Under the pieces are notes generated by a model that ran no database searches, was not told where the DNA came from, and saw nothing but the letters and a program-made list of their open reading frames with translations. 62,582 nt of DNA, taken from positions 688,765-751,346 of the forward strand of contig BFEA01000178.1 of NCBI GenBank assembly GCA_003427395.1, given 5' to 3'. Source of the stretch: Chara braunii. Taxonomy: Eukaryota; Streptophyta; Charophyceae; Charales; Characeae. Shown here piece by piece: positions 32,740-44,979 of the stretch. The number at the start of each line of letters is the position of its first letter. Positions within the stretch are counted from its first letter, which is position 1. Position numbers and translations under genes: made by a program.

Positions 32740-33560
32740 ACGGAATCCATACTCACTTGACTTTCAATTAATAACAATCGCATATCAATTACATCTTTTA
32801 AGTTACATAATTTGCCGAGGTGCAAAAGAATCCATACTTGTTTGACATCCATATTTGTGACTATGGCATATCAGTTACGTCTTTTAAGTTACATGATTTG
32901 TCGAAGTGCAACGAAATTCGTACTTAAACCATGTCGTTTACCGTGTGATGGCCTTGACTCCACCAATCACAATGTCATGTAAAATACGTCCGACTTAAAG
33001 CTCAATTACATATAAAATTAATTGAAGTGCGATAAAATGTAAAGGTCATTGAAAATATTCTCGTTCAGTGTTTCATTGCGTTCACTGTTCACTGGAGTTT
33101 GAATATATGGCAATGACATGTCAGTTACGCGTTTTAAGTTACATAAATTATCGAAGTGCAACGAAATTCATATTTAAATCATCTCGTTTACAGTATAATT
33201 GCCTTAACTCTTCAATTGAGTTCAATTGATGCAAGTGAAGATTCAAAGCAAACACACACTGAATATTATGATTTAAGTGTGGATTTCACTGCACGTCCTT
33301 AAATATTGTGAGTCGGACGTATTTAATATGTCCGACTCAATGCTTACACAAAATTGAACAAGGTGTGATAAATCAAGAGCTCAACATTTTTGTTCAGTGT
33401 CTCATTGCGTTGACTATAACAATTCTCTTAAGTTTCATTTTTTGACAAATCCATGTCATTTACGACTTTAAGGTTTTAAAATTTATGGAAGTGCAATGGA
33501 ATCCACACTTAAATCATCATGTTTAGTGGGTGATTGCCTTGAATCTTCACTTCGGTTTCA
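32740..33560. repeat. degenerate dispersed repeats
   Basis: Segments around 32740, 32800, 32885, 33130 and 33465 share the order TTTTAAGTTACAT(A/G)A, then GAAGTGCAA(C/T)G(A/G)AAT, CATACTTAAA and sometimes TCGTTTACCGT. Spacing is irregular (about 60-330 bases). This is probably an old tandem satellite broken by deletions. Confidence 0.6.
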
Positions 33561-34646
33561 ATTTATTCTCTGTCAATTGCATTGTTCAGGTTCACTACTC
33601 GTATCCTAAGTTTCATTCAAGTATAAAATATCATGATTTTAACATGAAATTAATAGCTTGCGAGCACCAATTTAAAATATAATCTTTCATTTTAACGAAT
33701 AACATGTTGGAACACAAAGGTCACGTTCATTGGTTATTAACGTCTGTATACAAGACATATTCATTACACCGTCCAACATGCACATGCTAAAAGAAACGAA
33801 GTCACTGGCAGTCACAACACTACATCGCACGGAAACTTTTTGAGATAACAAACATACAAACGCAAACAACAACGCCCACATCGACCCTTATTACAATGCT
33901 ATAACATGCTTAACGGAAACAACACATTCATAAAATGACAACAGAGAATAATAAGGAAAAAATTAAACATTTAACACCATCAAACAACAGTTCGTATGAT
34001 GTGTTCGAAAAACACAACGCACACCACGCTATGTCGTCGGAAGCACCAACAGACTGTTGTGTGCAACAGAAGTGCATGAATCGGATCTTATAAAAAACAC
34101 GATTTCTTACAGAGGGGTCAAACTACATGTGCGGTATGGAGTACCAAAACAAAAAACAATGCAACCGACAAACAAACCAGACGAGGACGCATAGCTATAA
34201 TGACGATTACAAACAAAAAACCGTCAGCGCATGATATGTGTGTGGGTCATGGCGTCCTACAATGCCACAAAAGACTGGATTTCCGCAACCGGCGGCAACA
34301 CACTACCCAAATGATGATGCGCAAAAAAACTTTGATGAATATATCTAATGACGGACAATGTCGGACATCCACTACCCCGATCCGAGAAGATGAACAATCG
34401 ACACTCTCGAAACATACATGGTGAATAATCTTTGGCTTTAGGTCCGCCGTCATAATTACTCCACAGTCGTTTGTCGTCGGAGACCACTTATCCTCTACGT
34501 CAGTGCGTCCCTTAGAATTAGTGCATCCCCGTCGACAACGTCGAGCTCTCCATACACACCAGCCTCAAGGGACGCTATATTTTGAGATCCTCGTGACGAC
34601 GCACTTCATTCGCATGCACAGATTGTCGTCAAACGGGATACGCATG

Positions 34647-35003
34647 TCAATTTTTCCTGAAGGAACACGAATCTCGCTGACGACACCAGCGACAAATAAA
34701 CCGAGGCCGCCACGTCTCATGTGCTGCTGACCAGGGCAACACTATGAGTACGGTGTAGGGAAGTATCAAGGGAGGGGAAGAAAACCGATCAATCAACACA
34801 AACCCATTCCCTCCAATATGGCAGGCCCTGGCATGGTTATGCAGCCGGAACTGCTCAATTCGTCTAAGAGTGCTTCGCACATCCCCGTCGCAGTACACGC
34901 TGTCGTTGTCTGCAATCGGGTAGGACGGTAGCACGATGAGAGAGACCGGCACAAAGGTGGAGCACAGGCAACGGCCCATGCTTGCATCCCCGGGGACAAG
35001 CAT
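34647..35003 (-). CDS. LTR-encoded conserved protein of unknown function (family D, minus copy)
   Basis: This is a 118-residue open frame from the ATG at 35003. Motifs: PGDASMGRCLCSTFVPVS, then PIADNDSVYCDGDVRSTLRR, GGNGFVLIDRFSSPPLILPY, IVLPW and WRPRFICRWCRQRDSC. The plus copy at 4042-4566 matches along its length with two stops. The LTR of element 3 encodes a more diverged version. Preservation of this frame over its whole length favours a real protein, perhaps continuing upstream or spliced. The function is unknown; the end has a C-x2-C pair. Confidence 0.45.
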   Translation of the reverse strand: MLVPGDASMGRCLCSTFVPVSLIVLPSYPIADNDSVYCDGDVRSTLRRIEQFRLHNHARACHIGGNGFVLIDRFSSPPLILPYTVLIVLPWSAAHETWRPRFICRWCRQRDSCSFRKN

Positions 35004-36045
35004 GGACTTCGTGCAAAGATCAATATACAGAAAACAAACAAAAAGGACCCGCCTAGCTCTCTCTCGCTCTCTGTGTCAACCCGAATGCTGAGTCGGGGAT
35101 CCGGGGTCTGCTGAGTTGCGGTGATATCAGCAGCGTCGCGAAGACACTAACGGTCGATCTCTCTGATTATCGAGTGAAGTCCGGATTTCGCGCATGAAGG
35201 GAGAGAGAGAGACAAACAGAGAAAAGAGGTTGGCGCAAGTCTCACACATACACGCGGCGCCAAGAACGAAAGAGGGATCAGGGAAGGGAGGAGGGACCAA
35301 CACAGTCAAGCATTCATGCTGACGGTCGGCTCCCATTAATCTTCACCAACGCGCCTGTAAGTGCGTACACACACATACTCATCGAGACATTCAATTCATC
35401 CATAAAATCTCATACCACTGCATGCATACCGCACAATATTCATGCATTGGGACCACACACACATCACATGGAGACAAAACAGGAATGGAGATAAAAATGA
35501 GTCCTTAGTACACAAGATTTTTCACACTGCTGGCCGCCCTGGGCCGAGCCCCCAATCCTTTAGAACCTCTAACAACCATAACCACAAGGCCCTACCGCTG
35601 TCGACGTCTGATCTCCACCACCATTCAGTCCCTCCAACTGGCTTACCCCAAGTCTATCACTAAGCCCGCCCCATGTAGTGACTCCGCCCATCACTTGGGC
35701 TCGTCAAGCGTGTTCGACGCCGGGGACCTCGCGCATAGCTCACGTAGCATTGAAGTCGAGATCAAAGAGAGGGAGAGGAAGGGGTTGCAAGAATTTATAG
35801 TGCGAAAGGCTGAAACTGAGGTGCGGGTAGCATGGGGTGTAGATGCGCAGGGCGGAAGAAAGGTCAGGGTTCCGGAAGGATCGAAGGAGGCGGGTTGAAC
35901 AATCTGTGTGATTGGAGTGGTACTTTCCTTCCGCTGTCACCACAATGATCCGACCATCCCAATTACACAACCAATCATTTGTGATGATGGGTAAGGAAAG
36001 GATCGGACTCTGCTCGAGGGAAGACAAAGGGACATGCAAGAAGGG
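34690..36045 (-). mobile_element. LTR-like repeat, family D, minus-strand copy
   Basis: Reverse complement of 2975-4395 with frequent substitutions. TATA box GCACTATAAATTC at 35791-35803 (minus). It is cut off at about 36045-36052, where an element 2-type LTR begins (TGTCGAGCGCATCGG at 36053). Confidence 0.6.
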
Positions 36046-36052
36046 AATGCGT

Positions 36053-36960
36053 TGTCGAGCGCATCGGTCCGGCACCGCACGGGGCAACCCGGGACCCTCC
36101 TGGCCGCGTCACGCAGGAGTTGGATAGAATCCTTCGTCGCAAATTATACATGTGGAGCTTCCGCAAGCCGCTCCGGCCGAGTGCGCCAGCCATACCTCTC
36201 GCGTCCCTTCGGTGGGCGTATCCCCGCCGAGCTACCAATCCACAGTACGAAAGCTAATCAGTTGCAATCGCGGAGGTGGACCAGCCGAGGGCGTTTCTCG
36301 TTCGATGTAGCATAGGGGGTACGCGCGATAGTACACCTCTATCTGACCCGCACACGAACCCGCATCTTGGGGGCTGAGGTCCCAAGCGCGGTTCGTCGCC
36401 GGTCGACTAGGACGCATCCCACACACCACGCACACACCACTCTAACAACCACAAGACAACAACACACACACACGCACGAAACGACACAACACAAACAACG
36501 CGACAACGCTCCTAGCCCCTCGGTGGTCAACCCATAACTCTCCAATGCGGAAATCGGACAGGCGTCGCGCGCGAGGCTTAGTATAAAATCGTGCGGACGC
36601 AGGGCTAACTCATATCGACTCGCAATGCGAGCGTACGCAAGCGGTCGCAATGGTGGGTACTATGTAGTACCCATACTCGCGCGGCCCTCGTTAATCTCGA
36701 GGGTCGCATTCGACACTCAAGTGTCGGCTGACACGCGCCTTGAGGGTTAATCTCTCGATGCTGGACAACCGCCATGCGCGGTTGAAGACCACACACCCTC
36801 TTCTTCTCCTTATGCAGAGTGGGTGGTATACAGGTCCACACCTGTGGTGGCTGTCGTTTCTTTCGGCCCAGGGGGTAAGTCCTACTCCAGGTCTGGGCAA
36901 AAGTCAAGGGGTTTGACTTTGACGGCTGCCACGGACTATAACGTCCACCCATGAAAACTC
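36053..36960 (-). mobile_element. solo or partial LTR related to element 2
   Basis: It begins exactly where the element 2 LTR ends (TGTCGAGCGCATCGG, compare 23955). Similarity continues for about 350 bases, including GGCCGAGTGCGCCAGC, CGAGCTACC and GTCGAGGGCGTTT-like blocks. No primer site follows, so it is a solo or truncated LTR. The diverged TTTCGGCAGCGCTTC tandem at 37771-38280 lies in the same order as in element 2, so the LTR may extend much further right. Its far end was not found. Confidence 0.55.
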
Positions 36961-37740
36961 TAAAAAGCAAGCATAAAAAGAGAATCCCCCTTCCCTCTCA
37001 AGACAAAATCTGGATAACCCTTATGCACAACCGCAATAGGCCTCACAAATACTCTGGGCTTATAAATATATTAGGGTTGATTATATGGGACGATCACTGC
37101 TCACAGTCACAGTGGGGCTCCTCTCAGCCATATATATACGTATGTGAGCGCAGACAGTCAAATTCCAAGTCCGAATCACCAAGCATACCTCCAATCACAT
37201 CCAAGATTCAACCAGAAAGTCCATGCACTACACGGGGTCAACTTCAACCATTCTCTGTACTCATACCCTTTGCTTTAGCCACACAAACCTCAACCTTAAC
37301 GCACCCTCCCCAATAATAAAATACTCAGTAACTTTGTTAAATGGTCATTCAATAAAGTCCGGGGAAAAACACAATGAATCAATTCAAACCACAGGGCTAA
37401 AACCTTTAGGTTGAGTGGCAGGAGTAAATTGAAGTTAAATCGTAAGCCGACGAATCGGCAACCAACCTGCTATCTGTGATAACAGAAGATGATCCTCAAG
37501 GGATCATGGTGAATCTAGTCCTGATCTTGAATCAGACACCCCAAAGGACATGTAACACAAGATAGGTCAAATGCCCAAGCTAAATCATCAGCATATGGGG
37601 GATAAACCCCTATACCACATTTTCACTCAAAGCTACCTGCCAACTAAGTCCAAGCCTACCTCTAAGCCAGTGCCCAAAGCAAAGGTAGACTAATGGCAGA
37701 ATCTCCCCTATTCAGGGTGCATCACTAAAATCGTCACCTG
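36961..37740. other. no gene seen
   Basis: There is a single open frame of 121 residues without motifs. The base composition is intermediate and no repeat structure was visible. Confidence 0.4.
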
Positions 37741-38330
37741 TCAAAATATAATCTATCTCCTTTAAACTAAGAAAATTTTGGCAGCGCTTCCCGTAGGAAA
37801 AGTGCCTTTCCAGAATTTATATAATTCTAAATATGAAAGCAGAAATGATTTCTAACTTTTGGAAAGTCAAATTTTGCCTAACTCCTTGAATTAGTAAAAA
37901 TTTGGATAGCATTTCTCTTAGAAAGGGAGACTTCCCAGATTTATACTAAGTCAGATATGAACTCAAAACACAACTTGAGTTCAACTTAGACAAGATTTAA
38001 CCAACTCCCTAGTTTTGCAGAAATTTCGGCAGCACTCCGTTTAGAAAAGTGTTATTCAATAATTTATACAAGGCTAAGTTCAGAATTCGAGAATAACTTT
38101 GACTTCTCAAAGTTCAATTTTGTCTAACTCCCTGAATTAACAAAAAATTTGTCAGCACCCCCTTTAGAAAAGGAGACTTCCCGGATTTTAACTAAGTCAG
38201 ATAGGAGAAAAGACAAAGTTGAACTTTTGACAAGTCAAAATTCAACTAACCCCTTGGATTTGTAGAAATTTCGGCAGCGCTTCTCGTAGAGAAAGTACCT
38301 TGTCAAGATTTATACAAAGTCAAGTATAAG
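37740..38330. repeat. tandem repeat, five units, period about 123 bp, core AAATTTCGGCAGCGCTTC
   Basis: Cores start at about 37773, 37898, 38022, 38145 and 38267. Each is followed by TAGAAAA(G)G, then CTTTCCAGAATTTATA- or CTTCCCAGATTTATA-like sequence and TCTAACTCCCT before the next core. The core is shared with the LTR of element 2. Confidence 0.8.
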
Positions 38331-38599
38331 AAAAAATATCAGAAAATGCAGGAATTGACCTAAGTAAAAAAAGGATACTACTGAAAATGCAGGAATTGAC
38401 ACTTACTCCTATGGCTCTAGCACATGGCGAGCGACTAAAGCAACTACCTATCAAATTGAAACTTAGACCAAGTAGTAGCCTCACTCCGTCACATGCAGGC
38501 CAAACCACAAAGGTAGGTACTCTCACCCTCTTAAGTTCATTCCATATAGATAGTTTATGAATCTTTTAAGTCCTTGAACCCTTATATCCCTCTTACATA

Positions 38600-39295
38600 A
38601 GACGTAGAGCTGGACCATTCGCCATGGAAACAATGCCCAGCTTGTCTTTATGATATACACGAACATGTTGCACAACTACTTCTCTCTTCTTTTGGGCAGA
38701 TGATTAGGTCATTCGTCATGGAAACAATGCCTAGTCGCCCTGAACTGTTTAATAACCAAAATTTAATAATTTTTTTGACTTTGTCTTCAAAAGAAAAGGC
38801 AAATATGGGCAGGGGACTGAACCATTCATAGTAGAAACAATGTTCGGCTTGCCCAAACTATTTTCATTTATACGTTGTATTTCCCCTTTTCTCTTCTTCA
38901 TGATATGGCTTAACGCTAGACCATTCACAGTAGAAACCATGCCCAACTGTCAGTTCACATGCAAATATACATAAAGTACTTTCCTTTATACTCAGTTTAA
39001 ACTTATGTGCGTAGTTTTCAGGCTAAACCATTCACTGTAGAAACAATGCTTAACCTTAGACCAGAAATCCTCCCTCAGAATATAACAAGAATTTAAACCC
39101 CTTCAATCAGGCAACCCCCCAGAGTTAACTAGAGTAAACAGGTCATTCACAGTAGAAACAATGTCTGGTCCTCCAGAAAATAACTAGATAAACATAGCAA
39201 CCAGGCCATTCACAGTAGAAACAATGCCTGGTCCTTCAGAAAACGGCCAAATAAACACAGCACTGAGTCATTCACAGTAGAAACAATGCTCAAGC
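38600..39295. repeat. array of eight hairpins with constant loop and varying stems
   Basis: Eight copies of CATTC(A)CAGTAGAAACAATG, or close variants, occur at about 38616, 38709, 38822, 38921, 39029, 39143, 39207 and 39268. In seven, the bases left of CATT and right of AATG are complementary although the stem sequence differs: AGCTGG/CCAGCT, TAGG/CCTA, CTGAA/TTCGG, GGCTAA/TTAACC, CAG/CTG, ACCAGG/CCTGGT and TGAG/CTCA. Spacers of about 60-115 bases have no common sequence. No ORF explains the array. Confidence 0.75.
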
Positions 39296-39309
39296 TTTGG
39301 TTGACCCTT

Positions 39310-40725
39310 CCAAACGCATGCAAAACTGCCTTCCTCCTAGCTTCCCCCAATTCATCCCTTAATCTGCTTTCAATCAAAACAAAGAAGAAACTTAAGCTTC
39401 ATTCTCATACATTCTTTCCCTTTAGTCTAATTAGGTTCTGAAGAGAAAGCAATAACCATAGGGACAATCTCATGCATACAATAGTCATACTGCAGGGGGA
39501 TAAACAAACATGGGTAACAGTAGGTTATACAGATAAAGATAATATACCTGATAGTTCCCTGCCTCCAGAACTCCTCCTGAGTTTCGGCAGAGCTCCCGCA
39601 ATCGGTGGGTGGACTCCCCACAGAGTCTTGATGCGGTCCTACGGGTTGCAATCCCGCCTGCCGCCTTGCTCTCAGAACCAAAAAACTAGACTTAGAGTAA
39701 GGGAGGCAGTAAGAGATAAATTTGAGACTCTCAGATCCAAGAGTGGGGCTCTCAATCTCGCAAGAGAGGGCCTTGTAGTCTTGGATCGCCCGAGGGCCCC
39801 GCAATGGCGGCCAAAACACCCAGCCGCTGGCCAACTGAAGTCAAATCACCAGTTATCGACTCCCAGACGACCTCCCGAATCGCATCACTATCCCCCTAAT
39901 TGTCCAGTCTGATCACCTCCTTGAGCCTCAACACTTGCTCTTAGTCAGGTCGCGACCATACAGCAGCCCGTAACAGTCCTTAGGCACCGCAGTAATACTT
40001 AGCGGCGATCAACAGCAACAGTAGTAATCCGCACCCAGTCCGTCGCAGCAGCTCGTACACAACCAATAACAACCCATAGCGGTAGTCTGTGCATAGCCTG
40101 TAGTAGACAGCAGCGGCTCACCCATAGTCAACAGTCAGCAGCAACCCTCAGCGGCGGTCACATCAACAGCCGTAGTTGCCAACGGCAGCTGTCCGCACTC
40201 AGCCAACCGTAGCCCGCAGCAGTGCGCAGCAGCCCTTGCGCAGTCCGCAAGAACGGTAAACGGTCGCTGTGCAGTCCGCAGCGGCCTTGCCTTTCACCAG
40301 TCTCTCACCCTCACACGCCAAAAATACAGTCCGTCGTCTCTCACGCGGAAGAAGCAGGCAGCGAGCAGCAGCGGCAGGGGTTGGAGACAGCAGGTAGCAC
40401 GTTGACTGGCACAACGTCAGAGACAAACTGCATACCTGCGACCACCAAGATGCAGCGTAGTTGTAGTGGCAAGGCAAGGCTTTGCGAAGCCTCTGACAAC
40501 TCGCAGCCTGTTGTCCACCCTCGTGATCACCGATATCTCCCGGCCAGGTAAGTAGCTTTCACTCCCTTAGGCTAACTCTGCATACCCCTACCATAAGCGC
40601 CTCTTACCGCGCGGACCCACCACACAGCCCACCTCCGAGCTACTTGCTAAGCCCGTGGGCTAACAGGTAAGTCTTCCAAGCTTGCGGACGCCCTCCCGCC
40701 ACTCGTCTAGGGGGAGTATGAAAAG
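39310..40725. other. repeat-rich sequence with degenerate CAG/AGC-type words
   Basis: CAGCAGC, CAGTAG and CAACAGC words are dense at 39955-40400. An isolated GAGTTTCGGCAGAGCTCCC at 39588 resembles the TTTCGGCAG core. An open frame of 146 residues (39472-39912) has no motif. No gene is claimed. Confidence 0.4.
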
Positions 40726-40729
40726 TTGA

Positions 40730-41720
40730 TTGAATCCGCCCGCATATGCGGTTGGATTCCTCCCCCCCCCCATCCTACATAGCATACTAATCGTCTAACC
40801 CCCGCGCAGCCAGTACTCCTTCTAGCACCACCCCCCCGTCTCTACTACTCCCCGTCTACTGCAGAGGGCCGTGCCTCGTTCGAATACGTACTGGAGAGAA
40901 CAAAAGAAAAACGAATGAATCTTCCGCTACAGTGCGGAAAGATTCATCCCCGTCTACAAGGCCTTCCCAGGCGCAACCCGTTTCGGGTTAACTCCTCCGT
41001 CCACTAACCCAATACCAAAACTAACCACACTACTAGATTCGCCCCATCTAGAAAGCACAAATTTTTTATTTTAACTGGCCAAAACCCGTTGAGAAACGAA
41101 CACATACGACCCCCTTTTCTTACTGAATGTACCCTGCGCACCTTTCAGTCTAGATTCACTCTTTCTTCTAACTCCGAACTTACTAACTCCCTTCCAATTC
41201 TATCTCCGCCATTGAATTCTCCCCGCTCCAAAACCTCAACTTTGAGCCTTTCCCCACTCGATTCGAGTGGTAACTCGATTCTTCTGCCTCGCTACTCTCC
41301 CCTCCACCATAGCTCCGCGGATCTTCCCTTCTTACTAACTTTTAACTCACTAACCTACTGTCAAATCTAACGTTACTAACACTCTCGCCCTACACTTAAA
41401 CCCCTGCCTACCACTTTCTCTCACTCGATTCTATCAAGAATCGAGTGAAATCTCGATTCTTCATTCCATCTTTCCTTCTCCCGCCATATCCCGGCGCGCG
41501 ATTCTTCTCTACTAACTCTAATCCTATTGATCTACTACTAAAACTAACGCTACCGCTGTGGTCGCCCGGGGCTGAAACCCCAGTCTAACACTCTTTCCCA
41601 CCGAATTCCAATAAGGAACGGTGGATTCACGATCTCACCCCCCCCCGCCATACTTATCTCCTCGCCTGCTCTGCCGTGCCATCCTTCGCATGTACCCGGC
41701 GCGAAATCGCGCCAGGTTCA
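40730..41720. repeat. degenerate tandem array (about 170-184 bp step) of units carrying different hairpins
   Basis: Stem-loops occur at 40732-40759 (GAATCC/GGATTC around CCGCATATGCGG), 40915-40947 (ATGAATCTTCCGC/GCGGAAAGATTCAT), 41254-41270 (CCACTCGA/TCGAGTGG), 41423-41446 (ACTCGATTCT/AGAATCGAGT) and 41598-41624 (CCACCG..TTCC/GGAACGGTGG). Secondary ones are AACCCGTTTCGGGTT (about 40978), CTAGAT/ATCTAG (about 41033) and GGCGCG/CGCGCC (about 41699). The spacing of main hairpins is 184, 339 (twice 170), 169 and 175. Confidence 0.65.
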
Positions 41721-41724
41721 TTCC

Positions 41725-44335
41725 TTCCCTTCACAGCCCTTGCACCCCGCTTAGTACCAGCGCCTACCGCCTCCCTTGCTGCCTGTGTACTCCCACTGCT
41801 CCTCGCCTCCTTCACTTCCCGCTATCACCTTCTTCACCCTCATTCGCATGCACCTGGACGTGGTTCTGCGCCCGGGTTCATCTCGTCACCATGCTGCATC
41901 GTCACACCACACGAGGCTGCCCTGCTCTGCCCGACAGTTGCCCGATAGCGGCCTCTCCGTCGGCCTCCCCGTCGGCCTCCTCCCTCTCCGCCAGCTCCCG
42001 GCTCACCCGCTGCCATCCTCACTCCGCCTCACTCGCTGTGCATCTGGCGCGCCTTCCCACCCTGGTTCGTCTCGTCCCCCTCGTCTTTCCGCCCGCAATA
42101 GCGCAGCCGACGCCTCGCCCAATACCACCTTGCGTTCTCACAATGCCCCTTCCGACAGCTCGGTCCGCCCCGGAGGGCAGATTTTGAGGAGAATTCCTCC
42201 TCTCGTCCAGGCGAAGAGTCAGTTCGGTCACCAACCATCGGCCTCCGCCTCAGCAGCCCCGAGTCCCCCTGCTACGTAACGCCGCCCGTCGGTCCTCCGA
42301 GCGCACTCGACACAGCTTGCTGGTCGGGTTCGGTTTTCCACCCTCCCCTCGAGTGGCACCGAGCAGAGGCTGCTGATGTTCATAGGGGGAGGGGACCTCA
42401 GGCGGGGCACAGTAACTGGCCCGTTGAAAAAGGCCGACCCTGAAGCTACCGGCTAACCCGCGGCCGATCCGCCTACCTACTGCAGTCTCTACCCCCCCTG
42501 CTGGCGGAAGCGATTCCCGTGCGTTCCCTCATTGGGGGCTTGAGTACATACACGGCTGCTGCGGGGTTCCCCATAGTACTGAAAAGGGGTAACCTCGGCA
42601 CTGCTACGAAAACAGTTTGTAATTGCGCTTTTTGCAATCTCGTGAATACAACACACCCCCTCGCGCTCCTACCGCAGCCTCGCGTCCCAAAATGGGACGC
42701 GACAACAAAGGGACCAAGAGCCAAAAAAAGGGAAATAAAAATAAAATAAAAGTAGTCGTCGGGGAACCGCGGGGCTGCTGGCACCTTGCCAACCCCGCGG
42801 ATTGGGCCCGCCGCCGCGCCCGTAAACAAATCGAGCGGGATAGCCCCATAGGGCCCTCAACCCCTTAAGCTTTCGCTCCACGCTACTCCGCTGCTGCTGC
42901 GTCGACGCCCGCTGGCCTCGATCCCCAAACCTTTGCCATGCTAGTCCCCTACCATAACCAATGGGGCTAAGCCCAAGCCTAGGACTGAGTCCCGCAGAAT
43001 ACCATATAGGTAGTGCGGCGTGGCGCTTTGGGCCAACAAACCAGCTGCGCGGCTCCCTGTGCCCGCGCCGGCTTGCTTATACCGTGCCATAATTGCCCCG
43101 CGCGCCATCCTACGACACCCCGCTCACCGCACAAAGTCGCGCCGTCGTTGCCGATGCCGTCGTCGGGATCGTTCTCCGCACGCACGCTCGACTCGGTCAA
43201 ACATCTCCATCAAAAGAACATATCCCCTAATTCCTGCTTAATCAAATATAAATAAATATTAATAATACCATTAAACAAACAACCGATGATCAACAGCAGA
43301 AAAGAATCACGCGCGCCTTAAACCTGTGCGCCCACGCACTCTTTACTCTAGTCAACCATCCAGTCAACGTAGATCCCAGACACGGCCGCGCCTAGCGCGG
43401 TATACTTAGACTTTACCAAACTATTTTCTGTCGCTTGCAAAAACCAGGGCGGGTACCCTTGTAAGGGTACTCGCACCGATTGCGCAACAAGAAGGGAAGA
43501 TGGTACAGGGATGCAAAGCAGAGGAACGGGTTTACGAGGCACACAAAATTTTCAAAAACAGCCGCACGCACAAAAGTTTCAAAATTCCTACCAAGACTAA
43601 TTTCTAACTGTTTCTTGGATTTCTCGGCACAGTCCCTAACCAGCCACGCAAGAAAGACATCAGGGGCAGTCCTGACAAGTCCCTCTTCTCTTTTCAGGAA
43701 AGAAAAAGAAGAAAAAGAAAAAGAGAATTGGAGAAAAAGAAAAAATAAACCCTGTTTTTTCCAATCATCTAGAACTCGTACTCTGAGGCTAACATGGGAT
43801 TTTTGGGATTTTCCCCTACGGGTACGGGAAGCCGCTGAGTACGGATCCAAGCTTATCACACACGCCTGTCCACACGGACAAAAGCCCATGGACCACCGAT
43901 TCCACCCCACCCCGCGATCAGCAATAATCTTATGCAACTGGCCGTGGACCCTTCGTGGGGCCCAGAGACAGCCCCAAATGTGTCCAACGAGGCCCTTAAT
44001 ATAGGTGGAAAAAAAAGAAAAGAGGTGCCTCTAGCAGGGTGCTTGGCAAACATGGGTGTGATTGTGAATGTGAGTGGGTTGTGTGTCGTGTGTGGGAGAT
44101 AGTTGGCCTTAGACGCTGCTGTCATTCTGTTGGGGGTGCCGGACAATGAAAAGGGAGGCCGAGCTACTGGCAAAATGCTCGGTCTTTGCATTAGCCGGAC
44201 CCGGACCGGCAGCCCCACCCTATCCTTTCCCACCATGGGTAGGGCCGGGGCTGGGTGGAGGGAGACAGCAAAGCCATGTTGGCAGGGATCCCCTGTATAA
44301 GCCCTAGGAGTAGTGGTAGGTAGGTAGGTAGTCAA
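41725..44335. other. pyrimidine-rich then mixed sequence, no gene seen
   Basis: 41725-42290 is C/T-rich and yields proline/serine-rich open frames in several frames at once, a composition artefact. A purine tract lies at 43695-43750. No domain, LTR boundary or repeat was recognised from 42300 to 44335. Confidence 0.45.
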
Positions 44336-44339
44336 GGCG

Positions 44340-44880
44340 AATTGAAAGAATTAGCTCAGTTGGTAAGGCACAAAAGTTGCATTAAGGAGGGTGTGGGTTC
44401 AATCCCAATTGGCCTCACGTACCTGCCAGGGCAAGCTTGGTGTTCTACCAGCTAGAGATAACCCGTTGGCTCTCCAATCCAGCATTGGCAGGACCTTGGC
44501 CAAATATTGTTGGCTGCTATGCAGCAATGATATTCGCCATTAGACACCGCTAATGTGGGGTTGGAGGGGGGTAGAGGAAGGTGCAAGTTTCTGGCCAAAG
44601 ATGCTCGACACTAGCATCGCGGGTTTCCCCCATCGGCACTGCCTGATCACCCTGCATCATCGTGATGAGCGGCTGATACAAGCCTTGCTCTCGCACCACT
44701 GCTGTGGTGCAAACCTACCCCGTGGGCTGGGGAGAGTTCCAAGTTTGGTTGGTGTTCCCCCGTACTATACATAGAGTAGCGAGAGGATGAGATAGAATAT
44801 ATGCAATCGAAGATTAAGAGAAGAATATAGATTACTGGGCCCCTGAAATAAATTGACAGCCTGTTAAGGGGAATAAAAAA

Positions 44881-44935
<55 letters not shown>

Positions 44936-44938
44936 AAA
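44340..44938 (+). mobile_element. tRNA-derived SINE-like element with (TAAA)n tail
   Basis: A-box TTAGCTCAGTTGGTAAGG (44351-44368) and B-box GGGTTCAATCCC (44395-44406) have tRNA spacing, but the acceptor stem does not pair. About 450 bases of unrelated body follow, ending in a (TAAA)n run (44876-44938). This is the architecture of a tRNA-derived SINE: polymerase III head, body, simple tail. Confidence 0.65.
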
Positions 44939-44979
44939 TGATAAAAGATAGAGGAATAAAAAATACAAAAAAGTACGGG

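Larger units (their letters stand above)
30065..34640. other. AT-rich region, no convincing gene
   Basis: Open frames at 30382-30660 (DNAWEKKWKMTDQKQWQ, then IIFGWERPARG) and 31015-31260 (FENNPWMSVVPFLDKPLDVW) have ordinary amino-acid composition and no repeats, so they could be exons of an unrecognised gene or an old transposase. I cannot name a family, and splice sites were not convincing. Stretches 32460-33680 carry degenerate repeats. The rest shows nothing. Confidence 0.35.

Noticed and set aside
38600-39295. CRISPR-like array (repeated about 20-mer with spacers)
   Set aside because: Spacers vary widely in length, repeats vary, there are no cas genes, and the surroundings are eukaryotic retrotransposon DNA.
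41621-42287. Proline/serine-rich proteins of 90-188 residues
   Set aside because: Overlapping open frames in all plus-strand phases of a C/T-rich tract; no motif, likely composition artefact.
44340-44425. Functional tRNA gene
   Set aside because: A and B boxes are good, but the acceptor stem does not pair and a SINE-like body with (TAAA)n tail follows.
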